DNA of 29,602 nucleotides from Paludibacteraceae bacterium (GTDB taxonomy: Bacteria; Bacteroidota; Bacteroidia; Bacteroidales; Paludibacteraceae), in assembly GCA_017960065.1 (NCBI GenBank), contig JAGCZK010000038.1:1-29602 (forward strand). Reading direction: 5' to 3'. The notes below the pieces were generated by a model, which searched no databases, was not told the origin of the DNA, and saw only the letters and a list, made by a program, of their open reading frames with translations. Positions 1-7,896 of the stretch are shown here, piece after piece. Position 1 is the first letter of the stretch. Each line of letters begins with the position of its first letter. The translations under genes and the position numbers were made by a program.

Positions 1-29
1 CAAATTGGTGCAAACCATAAATACCGACC

Positions 30-57
30 GTAGAGACGTGGCGCGCCACGTCTCTAC
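30..57. repeat. Perfect 28-bp palindrome downstream of recX
   Basis: Two 14-base arms (GTAGAGACGTGGCG and its exact reverse complement) meet with no spacer. The palindrome lies 19 bp past the recX stop codon. Palindromes starting GTAGAGACG and ending CGTCTCTAC are, from memory, a common dispersed intergenic element in several bacterial phyla, so this is probably one copy of a REP/MITE-like family. In RNA the arms could form a long hairpin that ends or protects the recX transcript. There is no T-tract on the recX-sense side, which argues against a classical intrinsic terminator. Only one copy is present in the window. Confidence 0.75.
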
Positions 58-76
58 AACGATGATTGCGACAATC

Positions 77-523
77 CTACCCCAACGCCCGCACCACCGC
101 GTCCATTTCAAATCCGCGCGAGGCGGCGAAACGCATCAGTTTGTTGCGTACGGTGTAATCATCGCCCGAGAGGGTCCGTTTTTTGGCTTGTAGAATCGAT
201 TTAAGACGCGATTGGTAGTCTTCCTCGTCAATGGATGCCAGCGCCTCGGAAATCGCCGCATCCGGCACATTTTTCATGCGCAGCGCATAGCGTATTTTGA
301 CACGGCCCCATCCGGCGAACCGCAGTTTGTCGTGCGCAAAGGCACAGGCATAGCGGGCCTCATCCAAAAAATGGTGCTGCGTGAGGTATTGCAACACCGC
401 GTCGATTTGTTCTTGGGTGGCACTGGCACGCGCCAGTTTGCTGCAAACGTCTTGCTTGCAACGTTCTGCAGCGGCGCAATAGGCCGCTGCAGTGTCTTTC
501 ATTTTTTGAAGCGCTCCGTCCAT
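77..523 (-). CDS. recX: RecX-family regulator of RecA
   Basis: RecX proteins bind in the groove of the RecA filament and limit its recombinase and co-protease activity in the cytoplasm. The 148-aa protein is all-helical, with the three-helix repeats of the family. Visible features are the FLDEARYACAFAHDKLRFAGWGRVKIRYAL segment, abbreviated here by its core FLDEARYA and GWGRVKIRYAL, which match the family pattern of a D-x-x-R-[YF]-A motif followed by G-x-x-[RK]-I-x-x-x-L. A final repeat has the RNKLMRFAASRGF stretch. Length is normal for RecX. The ATG at 523 lies 3 bp after the stop of the large secreted protein, so recX may be co-transcribed with it, although the two have no obvious shared role. 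It ends with TAG. recA is not in the window. Confidence 0.85.
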   Translation of the reverse strand: MDGALQKMKDTAAAYCAAAERCKQDVCSKLARASATQEQIDAVLQYLTQHHFLDEARYACAFAHDKLRFAGWGRVKIRYALRMKNVPDAAISEALASIDEEDYQSRLKSILQAKKRTLSGDDYTVRNKLMRFAASRGFEMDAVVRALG

Positions 524-526
524 GGA

Positions 527-3500
527 CTAATATACCACATGAACGGCTTTCACATCGGCAATCCGGCCCTCGGTGTCGTAAATCAGCACCTTGTAGGTTC
601 CAACGGCCAGCTCACGGATATCGAGGTCGTACGAACTTGCCGGGGTGTCGAGGGCTACGTCGATGTACTTGGTTGCCTGATCGCTGCTGTACACCTGAAT
701 ACGACGGATGTTGGCGTCGGTCTGCACGTGGCATACCTTTTGCACGGCCAGGCGTTTGGTAAAGTCGATTACCAGCGGATCCTGGAAGAAGTACAGGTTG
801 TCGAGGTAGATGTCCGCAGGTATCGACAAATTGACATCCGGCCCCGGAGCATGGATATACAACTGCGTCATGGCATTGGACATCGAGGTCTTCTGCGCAT
901 CTGTAATGTCAAATTCAACATGGTTCCAACCACAATGCAATTCAAATTTTCCAAATTGCTGGTTGGTGTTTCCATTACCACCCCGGATATCAATCGTCAT
1001 CGGCTTCTCGGCCCACAAATCGACGCTCATACCGTGCATGGCGGTGATGTCAACCGAAGAGAACTCAAAGGCCAAGTGATAGATGTTGTCGTAGAAATAG
1101 GTGTTGTTTCCTCCTATCTGAACCAACTCGGCAGAGTTGTTCTGGTTGAACAAGGTGCCATCGTTGGTCCGGAACGAAGCCACTCCAGTCGTATAGGCAT
1201 CACTGAACAACGAAACCACTGCCGACTCAGGCATTTCAGGGGTAGCCGCAGCCGCGGCAGGCGATGAGCTGCAACTTGCGTCGGCATAGAAATAGACATT
1301 GTCCACATACATATTATACGGAAGTGTGGGCGCGGTTCCATTCAAATCAGCGACGGGGTCGATTGACAGTCTGAAGTTAGTCAAAGCGGCAAAATTCAAA
1401 TTGATGGCATTCAACGGAATGTCGAAGGAATTCCACTCGCCCAGGACAAACTCCTGAGGATAAACAATATAATTCTCTTGCAATCCGAAACGGAGATAAT
1501 GGCTATCCACCGTTCCATTGTCGGGCAAATAGATGTCCAAGTGGATGTAATCCATATCGGTCACATCGGCAAACATGGCGTTCGTGCTGTACAACAACGT
1601 GGCGGAATTAGGAGTACATGCATTGCGTCGGATAACATTGAATTTCAACACATCAAGGCCTCCTGCTGTCTCATTTGTCGTACATGTAGCAGAAGAATAC
1701 TGACTATGAAGGTCCGTGAAATTATTCACTGTTGTGTAACGCGAAACGTACAGATGTTTTTTGTCTGCACTAGACTCTATGAACTCAGGTTCCGGAGAGT
1801 CAGGACATTGGCCGCAGACATCACGTGTGGAAATGAGCGTTCCGCCTTGGAATTTCATCTTGACAGCCGCACCGTCTTGATGCGTCAGCGTGATCTCGGT
1901 CAACTCATTGGCACCGGGTGCACGTCCGAGCGTAACGTACAAGTACTCAGCCGTAGCAGCTTGGATGTTCGGTGTCATCGCGCCTCCGGTTGCACGAGCC
2001 GTTACTGTATAAAGAGCAGCATTCTGAGCATATTCCGTACCATATCCTTCAAAATAGATCATGACACCGGCACCCTCAATACGGGTCGTGTTCTGCACAT
2101 TGAGCATCTCCTTGGAGAATTCGCAAGATTCGTCATTATATATGAAATAATTGTCCATATACAAGGTGTAGGGAGATGTTGGATACCCATCTCCTACCAT
2201 TGGCACAATACACATACGATTGGTGTTGGATCTACCAAAACTGCTAATGGGAATGTCAAAACTATTCCAAGCATTCAATGTAAGAGAGGTTTTATAAACG
2301 GGTGTTCCATTGAGTTCTCCTCCCCAAAAAGCAATTTTCGTAATGGTACGGGTCACTGCATCATCCGGAATAAAGATGTCAACATGCAACTTGTCATAAT
2401 CTCCGAAAGAAGCCCCGAGATTATCCAGAATCCACAAGATTCCTTTATTCGCATTTCCACCTCCTCTCATGCTATACTTCTTCACCGTATGAGTTGCATC
2501 AATGTCGAACGTGGCATTTGCAGCATCGGACCAAGCAGCTCCTTGATAAGCGCCAGCGACTTCCTCCCCATATTGTGTACTATAAATTGAAAGGACATCC
2601 TCTGGGAAAAAATCATAGGTTGGTGGCAAAGGAATCTCAGGATTGTAAAAGAAATAGTTGTCCAAATAAACGACATAGGGAGAATCTGGATACCCATCAT
2701 CCACCATAGGAATAATACACAATCTTCCGGTATTATTCCTATTAAAACTTGCAACTGGCATATCATAACTATTCCATGCTCCCAACGTAATATCAGTCAT
2801 GTCAATAGCATTGCCCTCTCTTTCTCCAGCATAGAAACGGATTTTGGTTATCGTACGCGTAACGGCATTATCCGGAATATACAAATCCACATGTAGCGAA
2901 TCGTATTTTACGATATTGGCACCCAAGTTGTCAACGAACCACAACATACCATTAGCAACATTCGCACCTCCAGACCCGGCAAGATTTAAGACTTTGATCG
3001 TATGGTTCTCATCAATAGAAAGAGTGCCATTGGTAGCATTTGAATATCTTGAATCCTGTTCGGCGCCTGCAATATCCTCACCATATTGAGTACTATACAC
3101 AGACAAGACCAGATTTTCTGGATGAGAATAGGTCGGAGCCAAGGGAAACGTAACAACATCTTTTACTACGGTTGCATTCTCAGGTCCTGAAGTTCCAGAG
3201 ACTCGAACACGGTATGAAGAATGAGATGCCAGTCCCGTTATTGTGTAGGGCGATGTCGCTGTAGCCGAGGCAGTTGTCCAATTCGTTCCTCCATCTGAGC
3301 TATACTCAACCATGAATTGACTGGGATCTGTTTCAAATCCAAACGGCGACCAATCGAGAGCAAGTTCATCCTCATTCGGAGTTATAGTCAAATTAATACG
3401 TGGCTCAAGACACCAACTAACAGAATGTTGGCCAAAACTGACTTCTCCTCCAATCATCACATATAAAGGAGTGTAAACATCTGGAGCAACTGTGGATTCT

Positions 3501-3802
3501 AGAGAGACCCTGATTGTATGCCCATCAGCGGATATGGATTTGTTAGAGTAAGTACTTAAGTTGTAATTACCATACGAAGTGCTCACGAAAGTTCCACCAA
3601 AACCAGTCATTGATTCCGTAGAAGTTATGGTCATCAAGTACTCCGTAAGTTCTACCTGTTCATAAAGGACATTAATGGTATGATTTCCGTTCGTATACAC
3701 TTCAACCGGACACACCGCCTTTGCTTCGAGGCCTAAGCCCATAGCAAGCACTACGCAGCTCGAAAGTAAGTAACGCCAAAATTTGGGAGATTGCTTTTTC
3801 AT
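527..3802 (-). CDS. Large secreted multi-module adhesin-like protein
   Basis: This is a 1091-aa secreted protein of unknown specific role, probably cell-surface glycan or matrix binding. The start chosen is the ATG at 3802: it begins a signal peptide (MKKQSPKFWRYLLSS..., cleavage near residue 29) and has an AAGGAGG Shine-Dalgarno about 9 bases upstream. The 56 extra upstream codons do not look like protein. Layout: an unknown beta domain at about 30-135; a fibronectin type III-like domain at about 136-219 (MVEYSSDGGTNW, then YTITGLASHSSYRVRV); two similar jelly-roll-like modules at 230-387 and 402-557, sharing TITKI..., AWNS(Y/F)D(M/I)P and (L/M)DNYF(F/I)YN; a linker domain with CGQC; related modules at 682-839 and 860-1009; and a beta C-terminus with LAVGTYKVLIYDTEGR that loosely resembles a T9SS type A sorting domain. 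The 1.5-3.8 kb part is more AT-rich than its neighbours. Module naming is inference. Confidence 0.75.
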   Translation of the reverse strand: MKKQSPKFWRYLLSSCVVLAMGLGLEAKAVCPVEVYTNGNHTINVLYEQVELTEYLMTITSTESMTGFGGTFVSTSYGNYNLSTYSNKSISADGHTIRVSLESTVAPDVYTPLYVMIGGEVSFGQHSVSWCLEPRINLTITPNEDELALDWSPFGFETDPSQFMVEYSSDGGTNWTTASATATSPYTITGLASHSSYRVRVSGTSGPENATVVKDVVTFPLAPTYSHPENLVLSVYSTQYGEDIAGAEQDSRYSNATNGTLSIDENHTIKVLNLAGSGGANVANGMLWFVDNLGANIVKYDSLHVDLYIPDNAVTRTITKIRFYAGEREGNAIDMTDITLGAWNSYDMPVASFNRNNTGRLCIIPMVDDGYPDSPYVVYLDNYFFYNPEIPLPPTYDFFPEDVLSIYSTQYGEEVAGAYQGAAWSDAANATFDIDATHTVKKYSMRGGGNANKGILWILDNLGASFGDYDKLHVDIFIPDDAVTRTITKIAFWGGELNGTPVYKTSLTLNAWNSFDIPISSFGRSNTNRMCIVPMVGDGYPTSPYTLYMDNYFIYNDESCEFSKEMLNVQNTTRIEGAGVMIYFEGYGTEYAQNAALYTVTARATGGAMTPNIQAATAEYLYVTLGRAPGANELTEITLTHQDGAAVKMKFQGGTLISTRDVCGQCPDSPEPEFIESSADKKHLYVSRYTTVNNFTDLHSQYSSATCTTNETAGGLDVLKFNVIRRNACTPNSATLLYSTNAMFADVTDMDYIHLDIYLPDNGTVDSHYLRFGLQENYIVYPQEFVLGEWNSFDIPLNAINLNFAALTNFRLSIDPVADLNGTAPTLPYNMYVDNVYFYADASCSSSPAAAAATPEMPESAVVSLFSDAYTTGVASFRTNDGTLFNQNNSAELVQIGGNNTYFYDNIYHLAFEFSSVDITAMHGMSVDLWAEKPMTIDIRGGNGNTNQQFGKFELHCGWNHVEFDITDAQKTSMSNAMTQLYIHAPGPDVNLSIPADIYLDNLYFFQDPLVIDFTKRLAVQKVCHVQTDANIRRIQVYSSDQATKYIDVALDTPASSYDLDIRELAVGTYKVLIYDTEGRIADVKAVHVVY

Positions 3803-3920
3803 AATAGGCCTCCTTTCCCGTCCGCAAGACGGACGTACAAATTTGATTTTAAGATACAAAATACACCCCCACCTGTAACACCTGGCGAAAACCTCCAACA
3901 AGGCTCGCCGAAAGACAAGG
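3803..3920 (-). promoter_or_regulatory. Leader of the adhesin-like gene with hairpin and strong Shine-Dalgarno
   Basis: This 118-bp gap precedes the 1091-aa protein. It holds a 6-bp perfect hairpin with a 5-base loop (CGTCCG-CAAGA-CGGACG on the plus strand, 3819-3835). In the minus-strand mRNA this sits directly upstream of an AAGGAGG element (3811-3817) about 9 bases before the ATG. Strong Shine-Dalgarno sequences are uncommon in Bacteroidota, so this one is notable and fixes the start. No full TAnnTTTG promoter box is seen here. The nearest match is TATTTTG with a shortened spacer, so transcription may come from the T9SS gene upstream. Confidence 0.5.
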
Positions 3921-4319
3921 TTACGCCCGATGCAGGCTGACCCTTGTTTTGTTATATTGATATGCCGCAAACGCAGCCACCATTAACAGCAACGCCCAGG
4001 CGCCGCCATCGAGCGGAAGCGGAACAGACTCGCCCAAACATTGGCTGTACAACGGTCCGCAATAGGCATCGTCATTATCTGCCAAACAAGCAGTCAACTC
4101 ATCCAAGCAGCAATTCATCCTATCGTCAGAGTATTCGTCATAACCGGCACAATCGCCAGCATACGGAGCCATTTGCATCGCTGGCGCAGAAGAAACCGGG
4201 ATATCAGAAAATCCTTCATCATACGACTCCGACGGCAAAGTCACCGCAAAAGCCACACCAGCCAACAGTGTTCCCAAAAGAACACTCAGAAACCTCTTTA
4301 CCGACATTATATTATTCAT
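3921..4319 (-). CDS. Small six-cysteine exported protein with C-terminal PLDGG membrane tail
   Basis: The 132-aa protein has an N-terminal signal peptide (FLSVLLGTLLAGVAFA), then an acidic ectodomain with six cysteines (GDC, NCC, TAC, AYC, SQC), which suggests three disulfides. It ends in PLDGGAWALLLMVAAFAAYQYNKTR: a PLDGG motif, a hydrophobic stretch and basic residues. This tripartite tail resembles the PID-CTERM / P-x-D-G-G type of C-terminal signal seen in many short Bacteroidota proteins; that match is from memory. The ATG at 4319 is 4 bp past the stop of the T9SS-type gene; an ATG at 4307 is an alternative start. Its place between two giant secreted proteins points to co-expression at the cell surface. 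Function unknown. Confidence 0.7.
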   Translation of the reverse strand: MNNIMSVKRFLSVLLGTLLAGVAFAVTLPSESYDEGFSDIPVSSAPAMQMAPYAGDCAGYDEYSDDRMNCCLDELTACLADNDDAYCGPLYSQCLGESVPLPLDGGAWALLLMVAAFAAYQYNKTRVSLHRA

Positions 4320-4323
4320 CGCT

Positions 4324-7300
4324 TTATTTGATTATCACTTTATAATTGTAAACCCCCAAGGCCGTAGCCACACGCAACAGGTAAGTGCCGGCAGCCAAAG
4401 GCAAATCAATCGTATTGTATTGCGGCTGCAGCTCGTAGGTCAGCGTGCGGCCAGCCATATCCGACACCCACAAGGTGCGCAGTTGCTCGCCTTCGTCGGC
4501 ACTCAGCGTAATGCGGTTGCGTTGCTGGAAGAGATAAACTTTCGGAGCAACGGTTTCTTCAACCGCCGTCAGACCACCCTCGCCATTGCCACCGGCAACG
4601 TATGCCGGAACAAGACGCAGGAAGAAACGGCCCTCGTTGTCGCCCACTTCGAGGTCGGCGATTTGGGCCACCTCGCCAGCGGCCAAATCATAGGTGACAC
4701 CGGTGGCACGGTCTTCGAGCACCACTTCGGCCATATCGTATTGCGAACCGGCCAGGATATTGACCGCTCCTTTATTCTGCAGACGGATACCCAGCGGCAC
4801 TACCGTTGCCTCTTCGGGCAAATCGACACGCGCCCACTTGGCATCGTATTGGTTGACGTAAATATCGGGCAAAGTGCCTTCCATCGCATTGAACACCTTC
4901 GGTGCATCCACGGTCAAATCCACACCTTCGGGCTTTTGGTCGTTGAAGCGCACACCGGCCAAGCTCGACGCCGTACCTGCAGCGTTTTGGGCCACCACCG
5001 AAGCGTATGGCAACTCGAGGCGTGCGGAGCGGTAGGCCGTAGAACTTGCTTCAAAGGCATTGGCAGGCAAGCTCAGGGTCGTACCGGCCGAAGGCGTAAA
5101 GATGAATCCGGTTTGCGGTTTGATCTTTTCGCCAGCCGCAGCCGTACGGAACGACTTGGTGCTGTAATCATACACTTGGAAGGTACCCGATGCCGACACA
5201 TTGTCCAGATTGATCGGAGCCGGATACGTGTTGTTCAGCAAGTTGGGCTGCCCGGCAGTAAGGCCGCTATAGGTAGGCAGCGCGTTGTCGTTGTAGAACT
5301 TACCGTTGAAGGTGTAGAGTTTCGAAACCGCACCGTCACCGGTTTTTGCCGGATTGTTGTCAATTCGGGTGTAATACAAACTTGCCGGATACTTGTACTG
5401 ACCGTATTGGTCCATAACGTTGATGGCCATCACACGGGTCGGATCGACATCCTCATACATCGAAGCGAACGCCTGGCCCCACGAGGCGACGCCGTTTTCG
5501 ATTGTAGCTTCGCGCATATACACTTGCGGTTGTGCGTTGAGGTAGAAGTCGCGCGACTGCAACATACGCACAGGGCCCGAAGTGCCTTCGTCGAACGGCT
5601 TGACCACCGTACCGACCAAGATCCATTCTTTTCGACCGGCCAGGAACTCCCAGGTCGCATAATCGTAGTGACCGTTGAGGTTTTCGACACCGAGCAGCGG
5701 CGCACCGTATTCGACATGGATATTGCCGGCCAGTTTGCTGGCATTGGCGTTGACTTGTTCGCCGCTGGCTTTGCTACGGTCGTTAAACGCCGGCACTACC
5801 GGGAAGTTCGTTACACCGGCAGCCGGAGTGGCATAGTTTTTGGAATCGGCAGCCGGAATCACGGCTTTGTATGTGGCGCTCAGCGGATCGGCGCACGTCA
5901 GCGGCAAGCCGGTCGAAGCAACCACCCAGTTGGCGCGGTCGTCCCAATCGGTGCCGTATTCGCCCTGCCATACCAACTCGGTCACTTCGGGAACCGAAAG
6001 GCCTTGTTGACAGGCACCCAGCGTCCAGCCGGTTTTGATACTGCCGGCATATACACCCAGCAAAGGCACATCAAACGTCAGCTCGGCATTGCCGACCGAG
6101 AACGTATAGCGCACAGCCGCATCGAACTCGCCGGGAGCTACAGGGCCGGTAAACGTCACCGTAGTGGATCCGGTAGCCACATCGCCGTTCGCGTCGGCCG
6201 TAAACGAAGTGGGTCCACCCAAGGCAAAGTTGGCGGCATCGGCTCCCACCAGCGAAGTGGTGACCGTCGTACCGTTGCCGATATGGAAACCGGTCAGGTC
6301 GATATCGTGCGAAGCAGTAGCGCCCGAAGCGGCCACATTCAGCACAATCGTCGCGATGTCGCCCGAAAGCAGGCTGGCATCGTCGAGCGTCGTGGTAGGA
6401 CGGACATTGCCACTGCGGATATTGTCGTCGGCCTTGGACAGGCCGGTCAGACCCGAGTGGTCGCGCGTCAGGGAGTAGCCGGTGTTGAAGGCCGTCCCGG
6501 CAATCACCAGGTCGGACGGGGCAATCGGATCGGCAGCGCACAAGTTGGCAGGCGCTGCAATAAAGAGGTCGGCATCTGTACCCGGGGCAAACGCCGAAGC
6601 GGTGTTGCTTTGGGCATCGTCGTATTTCGACCAGTAGTTGTTTTTACGCATGCGGGCACTCAACGCCGGCAACAGGTCGGAAGTGCCGGTCGAGGCATCG
6701 GTGCGCACCACAAAGGCGTTGGCGCTGCGGCCGGACACCGACGTGGAGTACGAAAGGCAGTTGTTGTATTGGAAGCCCACCGACGCCGTCTGGTAGTTGG
6801 CCTGATGGCCGTAGGCGGCCGTATTGCCATAACGGCCCATGGCAAAGAAATCGACTTTTTGGGTGGTATTGGTACCCGGAGCAATGTACAAGGTATTGTA
6901 ATATACGCCGATTTGGCCTACCGCACCGGCATCGCCGTCGAGGCGGACCAAAGCGGTCGGATAAGTGGCGTTGTTGTTCGTATTGTCGGACCAGAGGATG
7001 TTGTTCATCACCAGCACTTGCGTGGAATTGGCGATTTGCAACAACGTGGCGTGCGGGCCGCGCAAGGTATTGCGGAGCAACTGCACCCCGGTACTACCCG
7101 ACACGTTCAACGCCACGTCGGTCGCCGGTGTAGCCGATTCGAGCGAAACGCTGATGGCGTTGTTCTCCAAAATCACATCTTGCGAATTGGCCACCGACAA
7201 GCCGGTGGCACCCGACAACCGGACGTTGCAGTTGGCCACGCGCACGCCCTTCGACCCGCTGACCGACAGCGACGACAGCTTGGCTCGCCGCGAAGCGACC

Positions 7301-7593
7301 GCCGGCCGAATCGTCAGGGTTTTGCCTGCCGAAGCCGTATTGAAGCCGGATACCGACACCGCATACGCAGCCGTATCAGGCAACAAAATCACCACATCCT
7401 TTGCCAGTGCATTGCCACTGTAGTAAGTCGCATTGCCCGTCAAATCGGATAACACGGCGGCTACCGTGGCACCGCATCCGTCGGCACCAACAGTGTAATA
7501 AAGAGTGTCGCCCGTCAGTTCGGGACACGCCGCCCATACCGGCTGCATCATGCAAGCAGCCATCATAACCCCAAGGAAAGTCGCCTTTTTCAT
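4324..7593 (-). CDS. T9SS-exported beta-helix surface protein
   Basis: This is a 1089-aa secreted protein. The start chosen is the ATG at 7593, giving the signal peptide MKKATFLGVMMAACMMQPVWA; 18 codons upstream are in frame but unlike a protein. The region at about 80-330 shows right-handed parallel beta-helix repeats (GVRVANCNVRLSG, GLSVANSQDVILENNAI, GVQLLRNTL, QVLVMNNIL), as in pectin-lyase-like folds. An Ig-like beta region follows, then a W-x-G-x-x-x-T-D-W-D-D-R-A-N-W motif common in large Bacteroidota surface proteins. The last about 75 residues (LWVSDMAGRTL, IDLPLAAGTYLLRV, then a VYNYKVIIK end) match a T9SS type A C-terminal sorting domain. No catalytic site for a polysaccharide lyase can be assigned. 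It heads the minus-strand cluster and has its own promoter-like box at 7621-7628. Confidence 0.85.
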   Translation of the reverse strand: MKKATFLGVMMAACMMQPVWAACPELTGDTLYYTVGADGCGATVAAVLSDLTGNATYYSGNALAKDVVILLPDTAAYAVSVSGFNTASAGKTLTIRPAVASRRAKLSSLSVSGSKGVRVANCNVRLSGATGLSVANSQDVILENNAISVSLESATPATDVALNVSGSTGVQLLRNTLRGPHATLLQIANSTQVLVMNNILWSDNTNNNATYPTALVRLDGDAGAVGQIGVYYNTLYIAPGTNTTQKVDFFAMGRYGNTAAYGHQANYQTASVGFQYNNCLSYSTSVSGRSANAFVVRTDASTGTSDLLPALSARMRKNNYWSKYDDAQSNTASAFAPGTDADLFIAAPANLCAADPIAPSDLVIAGTAFNTGYSLTRDHSGLTGLSKADDNIRSGNVRPTTTLDDASLLSGDIATIVLNVAASGATASHDIDLTGFHIGNGTTVTTSLVGADAANFALGGPTSFTADANGDVATGSTTVTFTGPVAPGEFDAAVRYTFSVGNAELTFDVPLLGVYAGSIKTGWTLGACQQGLSVPEVTELVWQGEYGTDWDDRANWVVASTGLPLTCADPLSATYKAVIPAADSKNYATPAAGVTNFPVVPAFNDRSKASGEQVNANASKLAGNIHVEYGAPLLGVENLNGHYDYATWEFLAGRKEWILVGTVVKPFDEGTSGPVRMLQSRDFYLNAQPQVYMREATIENGVASWGQAFASMYEDVDPTRVMAINVMDQYGQYKYPASLYYTRIDNNPAKTGDGAVSKLYTFNGKFYNDNALPTYSGLTAGQPNLLNNTYPAPINLDNVSASGTFQVYDYSTKSFRTAAAGEKIKPQTGFIFTPSAGTTLSLPANAFEASSTAYRSARLELPYASVVAQNAAGTASSLAGVRFNDQKPEGVDLTVDAPKVFNAMEGTLPDIYVNQYDAKWARVDLPEEATVVPLGIRLQNKGAVNILAGSQYDMAEVVLEDRATGVTYDLAAGEVAQIADLEVGDNEGRFFLRLVPAYVAGGNGEGGLTAVEETVAPKVYLFQQRNRITLSADEGEQLRTLWVSDMAGRTLTYELQPQYNTIDLPLAAGTYLLRVATALGVYNYKVIIK

Positions 7594-7620
7594 ACGCGTG
7601 CGTTTTAATGGTATCACCTC

Positions 7621-7628
7621 CAAAGATA
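7621..7628 (-). promoter_or_regulatory. Promoter -7 box for the T9SS beta-helix gene
   Basis: The minus strand reads TATCTTTG, an exact match to the Bacteroidota -7 consensus TAnnTTTG, 27 bases upstream of the ATG at 7593. A TTG lies upstream at 7645-7647 but only 16 bases away, which is short of the usual 19-21, so the -33 element is weak. A GGAGGTGAT stretch directly follows the box and could serve as a ribosome binding site. Confidence 0.55.
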
Positions 7629-7857
7629 GCGAGTTTTTTTCATACAAGAAAGCTTTTCTGAAAAAATATTTAAATTTTTTGACATTTTCAGTCTCTGCCC
7701 GTCAAAGGAAAAGACACGCAGCCAAGGCCTGCCTGCGGCACCGGCAGGCGGGTTTTGGAATACAAAAACATACGGTTTCACCGAAAGATTTTCGGATTGG
7801 AACCCTCCAGAAAAAAGCCCGCTATCCGGCTCATTTTCAGGAAAGAGCGCCGGAGTA
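7629..7857. other. Divergent intergenic region with a GC-rich hairpin
   Basis: This is the non-coding space between the divergent T9SS gene and the amber-interrupted gene. It contains a 7-bp perfect inverted repeat (GCCTGCC at 7727-7733, GGCAGGC at 7743-7749) with a 9-base loop. This GC-rich hairpin stands in a mostly AT-rich surround. No T-run follows it on either strand, so it is not a clear terminator. A short minus-strand reading frame across 7614-7970 has no family features and overlaps both promoters, so it is not called. Confidence 0.5.
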
Positions 7858-7888
7858 TTGGGATTTTGTGGATTAAATGTTAACTTTG
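7858..7888 (+). promoter_or_regulatory. Consensus promoter for the thioredoxin-fold pseudogene
   Basis: TTG at 7858-7860 is followed after 20 bases by TAACTTTG (7881-7888), matching the Bacteroidota -33/-7 pattern. The ATG at 7897 is only 8 bases past the -7 box, so the predicted transcript would start within a few bases of the start codon, giving a very short leader or none. Confidence 0.7.
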
Positions 7889-7896
7889 CAAGGATT

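Noticed and set aside
212..2590. Two long plus-strand frames (212-1267 and 1478-2590)
   Set aside because: Both lie antisense to the large secreted protein and show no signal peptide, domain or ribosome binding site.
4420..7452. 1010-codon open frame on the plus strand
   Set aside because: It is exactly antisense to the T9SS beta-helix gene, has no recognisable domain and a composition typical of shadow frames in GC-rich DNA.
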